Program-made: the position numbers and the translations under genes
The notes under the pieces: model-generated
Told to the model about the DNA's origin: nothing
Databases searched by the model: none
What the model saw: only the letters and a program-made list of their open reading frames with translations
Part shown: one piece after another, positions 1 through 12,728 of the stretch
Layout of the letters: every line of letters starts with the position of its first letter
Position numbering within the stretch: position 1 is the stretch's first letter
Assembly (NCBI GenBank): GCA_000733355.1
Contig: JNVV01000015.1
Span: 207,645-271,644 of the forward strand
DNA length: 64,000 nt
Source: Falciphora oryzae
Taxonomy: Eukaryota > Ascomycota > Sordariomycetes > Magnaporthales > Magnaporthaceae
Direction of reading: 5' to 3'

Positions 1-1147
1 TTCCGCCACACATTGTTGCCGGCTTCCGTGGCCGCCTCGGCACGTCCGGGGGTGCCTCCGCGGCGGGTGTAGTTCCCGGACGCCGTAGTCGTGGCATTGT
101 CTTTGGACGTGACCCAGAACAGAACCAGGGCGGAGAATAGAACTGGACAACAGGTAAGTTATCGATCAGTTATGGGCAGCAGAAAAAAGTACCCCCCGCC
201 TCGGCCGAAACCTACGTTCGCTGTTGCAGGATGTGAAGCACACCCAGCCCGGCTCGCCATTGAGCGCCATGAGCACGGACAGGTTGATCACGCTGCTGGT
301 GAGGGTGCAGCATGAGCCGATAAATGTTTTGGTGGCCATTGTGCGAAGTCTTGTCGTCGGCGCCCCGGCGCCGTTTCGGAAGGAATAGAGGCCTGTGGCA
401 GACGGCCCAACGGTGAAATTGGTTAGCGTGAGCTCTGCGCGTGAGCCTCGGCGCTTAGGCTTCAGAAGGGTTCGTGTACAAGACGTTACCTGTCAGGGGT
501 ATTAAAAATAATATGGTAAGGTAGACGTTGGCCATGACGTCGAAAGATATCAGGGGTATCATAGCCTTCCTCTCGAGCCCAATGTAGCACATGCCGTCGT
601 CGATGCGCCTGATGCGGTAGACAAAGTTGAAGGCGACAATCACTATAAATATAGCGCCGATTCCACACGAGTTGAAAAGATAGAGCCGCGACCGCATGCG
701 CAGCTTTCCGCCCGGGCGGTCCCTGATGATGTGGGCCTTCTCGACCAGGAACAGGTAGAGCAGGGTCTTGGCCGCGACGTAGAAGAAGAGGCAGGCCAGG
801 ACTGCGGCGTCGCACTCGCTCACGCCCGCGTTGGCGTTGACGCCGAACTGCACGATGGCGGTGCCCACGACGAAGGCGTACGAGTCGGCATAGACGGCGA
901 AGAGCAGCCACACGACGCAGGGGACCAGGCGCCAGGACCGGATGGCGCGCGCCCGGAGCGTCAGGAGCACCGACAGAACCGTGACCGAGACGAGGGTCAG
1001 CACGATGCTGGCTATGGACCCCCCGAACGGCTGGCCTGGGATCCCAAGCCGGTGAGAGGCGGCCGATGATGGTGATGCTGCTGCTGCCGGGTCCCCATCT
1101 TCAGCCCGGGGGAGCAGCTGGTCATAAAAGACCGCTCCCGGCGCCAT
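1..1147 (-). CDS. Fungal seven-transmembrane integral membrane protein (3'-truncated by window edge)
   Basis: Three exons can be read on the minus strand: 1147-490, 392-216 and 142 to beyond position 1. Introns 393-489 and 143-215 have GT/AG borders and join in phase. Start is the ATG at 1147. The protein (at least 325 residues) has seven hydrophobic segments at about residues 45-65, 74-100, 113-135, 156-176, 195-218, then two in exon 2 and the exon 2/3 junction (around MATKTFIGSCCTLTSSV and LLFSALVLFWVTSKD). The spliced segment with GEPGWVCFTSCNSELLFSA resembles a large family of uncharacterised ascomycete 7TM proteins, sometimes described as GPCR-like; this is recalled, not searched. The C terminus lies outside the window. 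No ligand or signalling role can be inferred. The exon structure is well supported; the function is unknown. Confidence 0.8.
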
Positions 1148-1950
1148 GGGAGGCAGCAGGAGGCAGAGTGTGTCGTCAACAGGTGGTGGTGATGGCGGCG
1201 GTGACTATGGCTGTTGCGACAGGGTGGGCATTCGAGGGGGTCCTCCGCGGGATGGTACTGTCGCAATGCGCCGCCTGTGGTGTTGGTGGTTTTGGTGGTA
1301 GCGAACGGTAAACATGGAGATCTCAAGCGCGAAGGAAGACGGCGGAGGGAACTGTCGGTAGAAAGAAAGTGGACGATGTGGAGGTTTACGACACAGAGAA
1401 AGAAGGACGACGTGGGAGGGGAATAATCACGGGAAAGGAATCCTTAAAACGAAACGGCTACCTGGCCATCCAGCCCTTGATAAGAAGATAGGGGTCTTCC
1501 TTCCCTGGGTTGGGTGCGGCGCGGTGTGCAGGGCAGAGCAACGTGTTGTTGGTGGGCAGGCAGCTGACAGACATGGGCACGCCGTAGCTGTCCGTCGCAG
1601 GTGGGCAGGCAAAACAATGCATCCGTCCTTCGCCGTTGCTCGGACCCCGGAGCTTTTCCGTGCGTGTTTCTCGCTCCCCTCGTCATCTTCCTGCCGCACG
1701 CCGACCCGGGGGTCTCCATGCAAGAGGCAGCCTACCCCGGGACTGCGAAGCTTTACGGGCCTCCTCGGTCCCATATTCTCGCCCGCCTTGGTTTGCACGG
1801 CGTCCGGGGCCCAGGATACAGCCTGGAGGGAGGGAGCGGTGTGCAGGAAACAACGTCCAGCAGAAACCAAAAGCTACCGTGTGGGATGCGTCATTGACTG
1901 GTTGGAGTGACTGACTCTGGTCTCTTGTCAGCTCTGCCCGGGCCCTGCAT

Positions 1951-1983
1951 GTAGGTACCTAGCTAGCTAGGTAGGTAGGTAGG
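1951..1983. repeat. GTAG/CTAG tetranucleotide microsatellite
   Basis: Direct reading shows alternating GTAG and CTAG units with a short phase change in the middle. Confidence 0.85.
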
Positions 1984-3008
1984 CAGCTATAGCCAACTGG
2001 CCGGCGCCCGTTTGGCGCCACGGAGAGCAGCGAGTGAGATTGTGGCCTTCATCATCGTAGCCAACGGAACAGTCCATCCGAATAGCGCAGCGAGCCAACA
2101 TCGACATCCGAGTCTAGAATAGTGACACAGCATCTTGATCTCGATCGAGCTTGCACAGCAGAAGCTTGAGCAACGCCTTCGCTTGCAGAAATGGAATCGT
2201 CCCGTGCAGCAGCCTACGGTTCGCTCGCCGTGGGTTTTGCGAGGTTTTTGCCGTTTTGGGAAGCCCGGCCTCGCGCGCTCTCACCACTCTCTCGTCTGTA
2301 CTAGTGGGATTGAGCACTGCATGTACTGTAGTATGGCCGCTAGAATCGAAAGAGAGGGACAAGGCTGGGGTTTCCCCGTCGCGCCGCGCGAGCGAAAAGA
2401 TGGAAGCTCCATCCAAGCAGAGGCGGCACGGCAATTGGTTTAGCCGCTGAGAATCAAAAGGTGGGGTAATTGGCACAGCTCACAGCCGCTGGGTGGACCG
2501 CACGGGCCGCGCCCATGATCTGCACAGGGATCAATCGCTCATCTCCACCTGCGCCAAGTCCAGCGGGCAGCCAACTGGAAATTCCATCCCTTGAGCTCTG
2601 GGGCCAACACAGCCAAAATGCTCGCTCTCGCAAAGCCACCATCATCAAGTGCAATGTCCAAAGAATTCGGCGCCGCAGTGGTTGTCGATTAGGTGAGTCA
2701 TCAGCCTCAAAGCTGCCCTCTTCCTTCTGTACTGTGGACGTTGGTCTACAGAATCGCCTCATCTATTCCCGTCCATCCTGCCCGCCATCCTCCTCTCGGC
2801 TCGGTCTTCCGTTCGCCCACGGCTCGCATCCGTCCGTTTCTTGGGGCCAGATCCCGGGCCGATTTCCTGTCCACCCGCGCGCCCCATCACGCCGTGATCC
2901 ATCAACTCCTGTGCGCCATCTCCTTGTGACACGGCCCGGGCCCAACCCGGCCCAACCCCAACACTCCCCTGCATTCCCCCGATACCGTCCGTCCACCCCT
3001 CCTTCCTT

Positions 3009-3011
<3 letters not shown>

Positions 3012-3048
<37 letters not shown>
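3012..3048. repeat. Poly(A) tract, 37 nt
   Basis: This is an uninterrupted A run. It sits about 660 bp downstream of the RING gene stop codon (minus strand) and is one of several long A/T homopolymers scattered in the spacers. Confidence 0.9.
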
Positions 3049-3050
<2 letters not shown>

Positions 3051-3709
3051 ACAAACAGTCGATGTATCTAGATATCCCCCAGGAGAGTATGAGCAGAAAA
3101 ATGAAGGAAAAGAAAACTCTGCTAGGCAGGTGATAGAACCGCAAAAATATGATCAAAAATCGGAAAAGACAGTGATCAGCCTCCAGTGGCTTGATGACCT
3201 GACTCTTTAACCTAGAGTATTAACACAGGTAGGGCCACAAGTGTATAATGGTCTTTGGAAGAATGAAGAAACGCCACGCAATGCTTTCTGTGCTGGCTCT
3301 TCAGTGGAACTCAGCACAATGGCCAATCGGCTTAGGCCATGAACAAGGTATAAAAACAACAGAAGAAGGAAGAGAAGACAGTGGGCCTGGTTTCGCAAGC
3401 CCACCTTGTGCGGTTTCAACCTGGATGAGGCAGGTGGCGCGAGGTGATTTCACCTTTTGGGCAGCCGCAAAACCTCACCCAAGTGGAGGGATGAATCGGT
3501 GGTGAAGTGTGAGAAGAGAAGGCCGCATTAATCTTCATCAGGGTCTTTCTTTAGCTCGTGTTTATGGCTGACAGTTGCCATCTCGTCCGCTCCGGATGTC
3601 GAAAAAGAAAACCCGTCCAGGGGTATCATTAACAGGTTTGTGGGAATGCAGAAGCGCTGTGCTTGAATGACGGAAGTGTGTTAAAAACAATATCGAGAAG
3701 AAAAGAACA

Positions 3710-5495
3710 TCAAGGCGCTGCGCTAGCGTCCTGTGGTGTCCTCCCAGCCTGCGGAGGGGACTGAGCCCGTGTCCGCACCCGGAACTTCTCACGGAGGCGG
3801 TGCGTCAGGCGTGACGTCCTGCTGCGCTCCTCCTCATCGTTGGCATCGCCACCTGAGATGCGCGACTCGTGCCGGTACCGCCTCAGCACCTCGATGCGCT
3901 CTTCGACCGAGGCGTGGCGTAACCTGGTCAGGTCAAAGAATCTTGAGGTCCGGCGACCTTGCCGTGAGGATGACGGCGTCGCGCCGCCGTCGTGCTCGGG
4001 GTCAGGCCCCAGAGGCGGAGATAGCTGTCCGCTGTCGGGGCTCGTCTCATCTGTGTGTGGCTGCAGATCGAGTCGGCTGTCGCAGAAAATTAAGAAACGA
4101 TAAGCTGACGTTCATAACAAGAATATCGAAATGTTGCAGCGCATGAAACTCACCATAGAGGGCATGTGCCCGAGACATTGATCAACCATGGGTCGATGCA
4201 CGGCGGGTGGAACTTGTGGTCGCACGGTAATACCCGCACGTCCTCGCCAACCGTGAAGTCCTCGGTGCAGATTGAGCAGCCGAGGTGCTCGTCGCCAACC
4301 GGCTCTGCAGTCTCAGCTATCGTGGCGGGTATCTCCAAAGCGGCAGCGGCAGCGGCCGCGTCGCCAGCCGGCATTCGAGACTCCCTGGTCGCGCTGTTGT
4401 TGCCCGACGGCACGGCCTCGGCGTCCTCGGGGATTGTTGAGAGGTGGTGTGCCTGCATCGCGGTTTCGACCTCGCCCTTGCGTTTCCTCTGCTGCTCCGC
4501 GTCCTCCATCTCGAGGGCCGGGTCGGGTTTTGCGGGGTCTGCCGGGGCGCCGAATTTGACGATGGGCAGCGTGTCCAGCACGGCGCGCGCGATGCCCTTG
4601 GCCCTGCTCTGACTTGGCCTGCCGCCGTACCCAGCCCGGGGACCGTACCGCTCCGGATATCGGTGGGCGCGTACAGCGCCGGTCCCGATGATGACGAGGA
4701 ACAGCAGAGTGATGAGGCCCGTGATGCTGTAAAGGATGCTCATTGCGACGGCAGAGTTATTGCCGGTACCGTTGGGCATGCCATCTGGGCCTGAGTTCGT
4801 CGAGTTCCCCACGATGGTGGCCTGGACCCAGCCGTTGCCAGAGTTGGTCATGTTGAGCGTCTCGGTCGCCTCGCCTACGTCGGTCATGGTGAAGATGGAC
4901 TTGTACGGGATGGTGTCGTTGAGTCCGTTCAGGCCGCAGCAGTTGCCCTGGGTGCTGTAGAGCAGGATCGCGACCGGCTTGTTCTCCATGAGCTTGTTGA
5001 GCATCATCTCAGACGTGATGAACGAGTCGTTCCGGCGGTCGCAGCTCAGGTACGCCACAGACGGGTTCGATATGCCGTTGTACGTCGTTTCGGTTGCGAC
5101 CATGATCGGGCCGTGGATACGGATTGTCTATGTCACAAAGTTGGCGGCTGGTCAGCAAAGAAGACACTGGCGAAGCAGCGAGCCACAAGCAGGCTCGTCC
5201 ACCGCAACGCTACCGGCCCGCCACCGCAAGCCCCGTCCCGGAATTGGTTGGGGTGTCTCACCCCTCGTTCGGTCTCGCTGCGATCCAGTCCGGCGTTCAT
5301 GGTGAATGGCACGACATCATAAGTCAGAGACAGACCGCCGCTGGGTGCCGAAATCTGCAGCGTCATGGCCGACTCCTTCTGCCAGGTCGGCACCTTGTCG
5401 AGCGGAAAGGTCTGTAGTTGCTGCTGCTGGGCCGAGACCGAGGCGGCGGCCGCTATCAAGGCGGGCCATAGTCGTCTAGGCCATAGCGAGGCCAT
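3710..5495 (-). CDS. Secretory/endomembrane RING-H2 E3 ubiquitin ligase (PA-TM-RING-like)
   Basis: Three exons, 5495-5262, 5127-4154 and 4076-3710, give 524 residues. Introns 5128-5261 and 4077-4153 have GTGAG donors and TAG/CAG acceptors and keep frame. The start is chosen because it opens with a clear signal peptide (about residues 1-22, ending in SVSAQ). A lumenal region follows with many N-x-S/T sites and a VAILLYS strand typical of protease-associated-like domains. One membrane helix lies at about 204-226. A cytosolic RING-H2 finger spans about 362-405: CSIC, then CDHKFHPPC, then CPLC, whose last Cys is completed across the second splice junction. The tail is Ser/Arg-rich. Such proteins ubiquitinate membrane cargo in the secretory or vacuolar system; here that role is inferred from architecture. 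No substrate is suggested. Confidence 0.88.
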
Positions 5496-8400
5496 CTTGC
5501 CTGGTACCGGCGACGGTCGACGTCGTCACGGCGGGCTCGGCTCTCTGCTCTCTCTCGCGCACTCTCTCGCCCTCGCGGCTCGTTGCTCTCGGAGCTGAGC
5601 CAGTTCGTGATGCCCTCGATGGTGAATGGGCGGGAAAAGGTGTGTGGAGAAAACACGGAAACGAGAATTCTGGGTGTGAGTGGGCAGGATAGAGGTAGTG
5701 AGGAAAAAAAAAAAAAAAGTCGGAAAGGGGAGGGGCGGCAGGGACCAGGTTGGAGTCGGATGTTCTTTTTTTTTTTTTTGCCTTGGGTGCTGGGATTCCG
5801 CGCAGAGGTCACATCTCAATCCGGGAGGGGCGGCCAGGGAGCCTCTGGGAGGATCTGCTGGGGCGGTTTCGAGATCGGCGACAAGTGTATGCAAGGCTGC
5901 TCCGCATGCTTTGCGCGACTGGGCGAGAGGGTGATTGATTGCCTGCTGCCAGGCTCAAGGTGCGTTTATTGCGCGAGGGAAGCAAGAGAAAGAATGAGGT
6001 TGCTTTTCTTTGGCTGGAAGTGAGGCGGCGGGAAGTAGCAGCTGCACGCCTGCACCAGCCAGCCGGACACTTCGGGATGCGGGAGAGGGAGGGGTCGGAG
6101 TCAGGCCAGTGGAGGACTGCAACAGCCAGACAGCAGGGGGGATGCAAGGGATCGACGGCCCAAACGGGACTGGTGCGAGGCGCGCGGGTGGGTCACCGAA
6201 TCGGGCAGTTGGATGCAGTCGGCGCACGTCAATGGCCTTGCCGCTGCACAGCACAGCCCTTTTCAGCTGATTATTGGGCAATCTTGTTATGTCTAGCGGC
6301 ACAGACGGCAAAGGAGTGACTGGTTGGATGTCGCCCCCAGCAAAAAGAAAGTAAAGGCTCGAGTCTAAGGCGAGGGAAAAGCACGGCAAAGGAGGGCAAA
6401 AGGCCAAGTGTGGTTGATGGACAGATTCCGAGACGCGACTGAGCCGCATTGATGGCTGCGAGGCGCACCTTCTGAGACGCCAAACCTGTTTTAGCGCCTC
6501 TTCTTGGTTAATGCGGGCCCCCTCCGCACACCACGCTGCCGGCACCGCGGGAAGCCGCCACCGCTGCAGACAAACCCTGCACCCAAGGCCTGGGGTTGGG
6601 CTTGGCAGGCGTTCCAAGTCGCTGTCTGCGACCGACAATGACGAGACCCTCGTCGGCCAGAGCCAACCTGGGAAGAACACTGAACACAGAGCAAGAACAA
6701 ACAAGCACACATGCGATGTGACACGCGCCGGCAACACCAGCACATGGCCGTTGTGGTTCGTAGGACGGCAGGACAGCCTGCACTAAGCAAGTTGTCGGTG
6801 TCAACCGCTAGCCGTCGTGGGAGCGCGGACGTGCACGCGTAACCGTCTGATTCCGATAAACACCTTATTTCGCACACTTCAGTACCTTGCAGCGGACAAT
6901 AGTCCGGCCCTCCGTAGACCAGCCCAGCAAGCCACCAACAGGACGCCGCCGCCTCAACGACTCGCCCGTTCGGTCGAAGCCGCGACAGACCGTTCCGGCA
7001 CCCTCACCGCTCGAAACGTACAGTCGAGGGTCAACCCCGTCGCTTCTCGCAGGCGAAGAGCGTCGGCTCTTCCTGGCAAGCTGCCTCATCCACGGCAACC
7101 TTTCCATTTTGTGGGAGATTTTTCTTACCTAACCGCTTTTGATTGGCTCGCCAAACAGGCCTTCCCCATGATCGATCGCGCTTGGATACCTCTTTTGGCC
7201 CTCTCCGTCCTCCCAGGCCCAGCTTTGTCCAGGGCCGAACTCATCCGAATGGCAGCCTGTTGCTTGACGACGCATGGTGATGTTGTTTTGGCAGTGGATA
7301 TCAGCTGGCTTAGCCGTTGGCCCAAGCTCGCAGTTCGTGGGTACGGAGAGGAGTGTGGCTACGGAGAGGAGTGTGGCTTGTGCTTCTTCGGACATGTGCG
7401 AGAGGGAGAACAGAGCCGAGCAGAGCCTCCACAAAGACAAAAGGACTTCAACATGCTTAAAGCGACCTACACCGCACTTTGGGGCTTGGCGGCCCGGCGC
7501 AGGACAGGTCTCAGATGCCAAACGTCACCCACACAGGCGAAAGGCGAGCGAGCTGTTTGTCAAGCGCCAAGACAAGAAAAACAACAAGGTCTGGCGAGAG
7601 AGCGGGAAAATAGCGGCCAGAGACTAACGCGTGTGATGTGCAAATTTCCTAAGCACATGGCGCCACAGTCAAGACAAATAAAGTCTGTGTGGCACCTGTC
7701 AAAAGGTCTCGAAATGCCGGATTCGCAGCGTTTCTCGAATAACACAGAGACATCTCGTGACCGTCCCGGTTCCGACTTTCTCTCGCCGCAAGCACAGACA
7801 AGACGCCAGACGCAGCAAACCACACGCGACCACTCACACAGCATCCGCAGGGGGGCCATGCGCTGAAACGGTCGCACAAGGGCTAGCTTCGTGACCCCTG
7901 CGCTGGGTTTGGCGGGAGGAAGGGCTGTGCGTAATACACCAACTGTCAGAGGTCCGCCTTGACCCCTGTCCACACACAAGACCCCCACTCCTGGATTCAG
8001 GGGCACGATCCATGTGGGAATTCCCAGCCCTGTCGATGTGTGCCGGCCGGCCGCCCGCGCTGAGCCTCTTCGAGGGCTCGTCAATGAGAGACGAAGTTTA
8101 ATCGCAAGCCTTGGAGGTCGAAAAAGACAAAGAAAGGAAAGAGTGAAGCAAGAGGCACAAAATAAAGAGGTGAAAGAGCTATTCTTGTCCGCCAACGATG
8201 CAGAGCTTGGGCCGTCATCTTGCGCCACCTCGCTGTCAAGAGAACACACTGCGAACAGGCTCGAGCTCAAATTTTCCGGCGCAGATTTTTTTTTTTTTTT
8301 TCCTTCCATGACCCTGACAAAGGTGGCTGACTCCATAAGAGACGCGCGCGCGAGCCAAAACTCGGAGATTTAAAGCGTCAATCAAGCGTGCAGATGCGGC

Positions 8401-11400
8401 TCCTCCGCAAGCCGATCCAGATTCTGGGGGAAATTAAAGGCGGCTCCGTCCCGCACCGTGCTGGCGCCAGAGAAAAAAAACATTGAATGACGAGTTTCCC
8501 CCATTGAAATCCTACAAGACCAAGGAACGAGAGTTGTCGATCTTTTTTCTTATTCTCCGAAAAAGCGCGAGTAAGCACCGTCGCTGTGCTGCAACCTTGG
8601 ACAAGGGCCCGAGTTGGACTGAGCCCACACCTTTTTGCGAATGCCCACTCTCCTGTTTGTCGATGACTAGCCGGGTTCGCCTCATCACCGTCCGCGTGCA
8701 AGGGATACAACCAGGTGACTGGTCCTGCTTAACAAGCCGTCGCGGTTTCTTTTGCTTGCGCCAGCGACTTGGACGGCCCCGAAACGCTGGGCGGTTGGCC
8801 TCTTCCAAGCCCGACCTCCCTCTCCTTTAGGGAGACGTTGACGTGCTCCCGAGAGGAAGGAAAAGGAATTTCTCGATGCGGTCGCTACCATCAGTTTAGC
8901 GTGGAGAGCGGCGCGGGGCCGAGGCGATCGAAGGCGGCCAAGACATAGTGAGAGGATCATGACGCGATCAAACTCGGTGCCTAGCGTCGAGATGTTTCTG
9001 CTGTGAGACGTGCCAAAACGACGGCCTTCATCGCGCAAAAGGGCTCTCAATGCGCCCGACATTCTACAAGTGTCAAAGAAAACGACTTCACCGAGTCCCT
9101 GGCTGCCATGCGGGCAACATCACTCTACCTGAAGAAAAGTCACAAGGTCACGTTCTCACCTGAGCAGAGCCGAGGCTGCAGACGGAAGGAGCCGAGAAAA
9201 GAGCCGCGTAGCCCTCTTGACCAGCACCTGAGCTCTCGAACCGTGCCAGACCGGGAACAGAAGACAGCCGTCGTCGTCGGGGGAGGAATGTGGCGTTCTT
9301 TATAGATAGCTGCTGCTACGAGCGTGATTCTTTCGCATTAAAAGCAAAAACATATCCCATGAAGATGAGGAGAAAGCTAAAGCCTAGAAAGCAAGGTTTT
9401 CGAAAGTACCGCATCGTCAAACCTTCCGACCGTTGCGAGGCCGGTTCCTCGGGAAGGGCTCGAGAGCGGCTGGATGGTGCTCGCGGAGCGGCTGTCAGGA
9501 GCAGCAAAGGCCAGGCCAGCTCAAGACAAGACGGCAATCGGCGACCGCGGCATCCAAAGTCAGAGAGAAAGTTCCCATAGACCTCGATGAAGGACCGTTC
9601 GCGCGAAAATCGCAACGTCACCTGAGCGCCCTTGGAGCCTAGCTGCGTAAGCCCACAGCACCATCGCCCAGCCAGGCGAAGCGAGCGCCAGCACCTTATC
9701 GACTTCCTCCAAGGGCTGAGGCTGCCTCCCGCACGTCGGCCGGATCGGGGCTGCTCGCGTCTTAAAAAGTTGCGTCGACGTCACCCAACCCCCTGGACTG
9801 GAAGCCGGCCATGGAAAGTCACGTCGTCGTTTCCAAGATGGAGGCCACGGAGCCGTTTGGCATGCCGTGCTGATACCTCCGGCGCCGGGTACCGGGTGTC
9901 CCCAGGCCCGGCTCCTGCTCCTATATCTCCCCGCACCTGGGAAGGGAGAGGGACCAGGAAGACGACGAAACATCACCGCCCTCTGGGGGTCTACAGCCTC
10001 TCCGGCCCAGACTCGATCTGGGTGATAGCGGTAAGTGAGTAAAACCGTTCTAGCGTTCTTCTAGCAGAAGAGTTCTGTGAAGACGAAAGATGGTTTGAGG
10101 CTGTATGTATATTTGGTTATTCACACCTTTGAAGCCGTCGTGTGCCACGCGGAAGTATCATCACGGATGTAAATACGATAGAATCGCGGAAAGCAAACAG
10201 TTCAATGGGTTGACCAAGAGGTGACACCCCAGGAATGATATCCAGACGGTCCGGAAGACTCGAGGAACAGAACCCCCTACTCTGAGGATGTCTGTCACAA
10301 AGCTTGCTCCCGGCCGTCCGAGTCGGCTCCCCGTTTCTTCAACCCTACGATTCCTGGTACCAGAGCCTAGCGGCGCGCACCGCCTGTAAGCCGGGCACAC
10401 GAGAGTAGCTAGCCATCCCAGTGTCCTCTACGCCTGTCTATTAGGCTCAGGAATCCCAATCAGAAGCCGGCGCAGGAGCCATGTAGCGGGTCCTGTCGGG
10501 ATATGTCGAGGTGGGGAGAACTATGGACGGAAAAGGGTACAGGGTCAACGGAGGCGGCGCGCAAGTAGGACTTTCGGCAGATCGATGCGAGGAGGAGTGG
10601 CTATTCGGGAGCAACAGTAGGACACACCCGTCCGGCTCGCCATCGTCCAAGATCGGGGTCGACTCCTGCGTGTCGTCGTAGTCGCCGAGGCCGCTACCTG
10701 TTGCTGGCCGGCCAGCTCCGACTAATTGCCGTCTGGCGCACTAAAAAAAAAGGTTTTAGGGACCGCTGTGTGTCCTCCAGGTCAGGTGCAGACGGAGCAG
10801 ACGGTGAATACTCCGCTGAATCAGCGCTGCCAGGTGTCAAGCTATTCATTATGGCCATCGATTACCAACAATCCGCGAAGTGCCGCAAATACTTGTCTCC
10901 CAGGCATGCCACAGGGGATAGACAACCATCACATCCAAGGATATCTTCAATGCAAAAGGCTTGAAGGCGGTATTGTGGGCACAAAGACAATCATGGTTAC
11001 TGGGATGGGGATACCATCACCCCATGGCTAGCCGGCGAGGGTCACGGTTCGAAGCGACAGAATAGGAGGCTTCGATGGCGCCAGCTCGATGGCCGAGCTA
11101 CACGGATATATCACGGTGAACAACATCTCAATGACACGCCTGAGGGTGCCTCGAGGATGGCATATGGCGGCCCGGGCAGGTTTCACAGCCCTCTTCCTAG
11201 CTGGTAATCTTCCGTGTGCAACCTCTTCATATATCGAGAGCGTCTATGATGGTGGTGATTGGCTTTCTTCACCAGCCCTGATCCGAGCCGGTCCAGCAAA
11301 TCCAAGTCGATATAAGACTCGTCCTGGCTCTAAACGCCCGAAGTCTTCTGCGCATCTGACTCGATTGAGTGACAGGTAAGGGGCAGGTACCACCAGCACC

Positions 11401-11408
11401 TCCAGCTC
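5496..11408. other. 5.9-kb spacer; no gene recognised
   Basis: Several open frames occur, including one of 349 codons at 6817-7866 (plus), but none shows a domain, signal peptide, sensible codon pattern or splice continuation, and they overlap open frames on the other strand. The left end should be the promoter of the RING gene. Poly(A)/poly(T) runs occur near 5703, 5766 and 8287. An 18-bp direct duplication (unit TACGGAGAGGAGTGTGGC) lies at 7341-7376. A diverged or lineage-specific gene cannot be excluded. Confidence 0.5.
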
Positions 11409-12728
11409 TCAGATCTCCTCCATGTCGAGGTCATCCGCCAGGTCATTGAGCGGCGGGAAGTCCCCGACCTCAACCCTCTCCGGCCGCACAAACACGCCAT
11501 GCTTCAGCTTCATCTCCCCATCCCCCCAGTACCTCTTCCCGCCAACGCTCCCGTCGTTCTTGCCCACGGGCTCGTCGAGGTGCACGCCAACCCAGAAGCC
11601 CGCGCCGCCGGGGATCTCGGGCACGTCGCCAACGTACTTGACGACACCGCGGCGGGAGTCGTCGGCGCCCACGCGGCAGCGCTTCCCGGCCTCGACGCCG
11701 CGGTCGGCCGCGTCGCGCGCGTGGGCCGCGGCCCGCGCCTCGGCCTGCCCGGGGGCATCCGGATCGAACCGGCCCAGCTTCTGCGCCTTCTTCCACGCCA
11801 GGACCGAGTCCTGCTTCTTCTCGTACTCGGACTCGGGCAGCACGTACTTCTCGACCCCCGTCGTGTCCGTGAAGTTCGGACGGGCCGCGGGCGGGCGCGT
11901 GTCGGTCACCTGTTATTTGGTTTGGTTTCGCGTAATTTTAGTCAGTTTGGGCTGAGAAGAGAAAGGAAGAACAGAAAAGTAAAGCAGATCATGGCCTTCG
12001 CCCGCCTCCGGAAACTATCCGAACGGCAACGACATGCTCCTCCCTTATTTCTGGTTTGCCCCGTCATCGACCCGGCCGGCACCGCCACAAGGCTGACGCA
12101 TGGCTTGTGTTGGGCCTTCGGACGAGTTCCAGAGACGACCCATGAAACGTTGGCCAGATTACCACCTCGTGGCGCAGCCCGCCCGATACCCCATGTTTGT
12201 TGACTCGACCGAGAGAACAACGGAGTCGCCGAGGGGCTGGACCGGGCAAGAGGGTGCAGCGGTGAGGTTGTCAGGAGCGAGGGGGGTTCGGCTCACGAAC
12301 AGGCCCGACTCGCCACCACGACGGCTCTCGGCGAACCGCGAAGGGGAGCCAAAGACGGGATGAAAGAAGCAAAAGAGGACAGGGAGGAAGAGACGCAACA
12401 GCGGAGCAAAAAAAAAAAAAAAAAAAAACATCGAGGAGATGGAACAACCAAAAGTATATTTGATATTATCGAGCAGAAACAAGCAACTTACAATCAGGTC
12501 GGCGTACGGCTCCAGCGGGAACCCGTTCAGGGTGGTGGCATCCTCATCAGCCGCTTCGATAGGCACAGGCTGCTGTCCCTTGACATTGAGAGACAGGCGC
12601 TGGGACGAGGGCGGGACGCCCGTGATGGTCTCCAGCTTGGCCTTGAGGTGGCTGATTGACCACGACGGCGTGATGCGCCGCTCGGACGACGTGTTATCCG
12701 AGACTACTAGCAGCGGAACGTCGGCCAT
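11409..12728 (-). CDS. alf1: Tubulin-folding cofactor B (Alf1/TBCB), CAP-Gly protein
   Basis: Two exons (12728-12492, 11909-11409) encode 245 residues, the usual size for the family. Donor GTAAGT at 12491 and acceptor CAG ending at 11910 join in phase 0. Residues 1 to about 85 form the ubiquitin-like domain (starts MADVPLLVVSDN). A helical linker follows (AWKKAQKLGRFDP), then a CAP-Gly domain at about 154-224 with the GKNDG signature at 195-199 and a GFWVGV strand. The C terminus DMEEI resembles the acidic tail that binds other CAP-Gly domains. TBCB works with TBCE in the cytosol to handle alpha-tubulin during folding and dissociation. The intron is long for this genome (582 bp) and contains an A run, but both flanking segments match the family without a gap. 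Confidence 0.93.

Larger units (their letters stand above)
1148..3709. other. Spacer between the 7TM gene and the RING gene; no gene recognised
   Basis: No reading frame here shows a recognisable domain, and frames overlap on both strands without consistent splice signals. The left part should hold the promoter and 5' UTR of the 7TM gene (minus strand), and the right part the 3' UTR of the RING gene. Contents worth noting are a GTAG/CTAG microsatellite near 1951 and a 37-nt A run at 3012. Confidence 0.6.

Noticed and set aside
6817..7866. 349-codon open frame on the plus strand
   Set aside because: No domain, signal peptide or splice partner; Arg/Gln/Pro-rich composition typical of chance frames in GC-rich DNA; competing frames on both strands.
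10447..11379. Short frames of 67-101 codons considered as a small gene
   Set aside because: Composition is less biased than elsewhere, but no domain, signal peptide or consistent splice sites were found; left as unassigned spacer.
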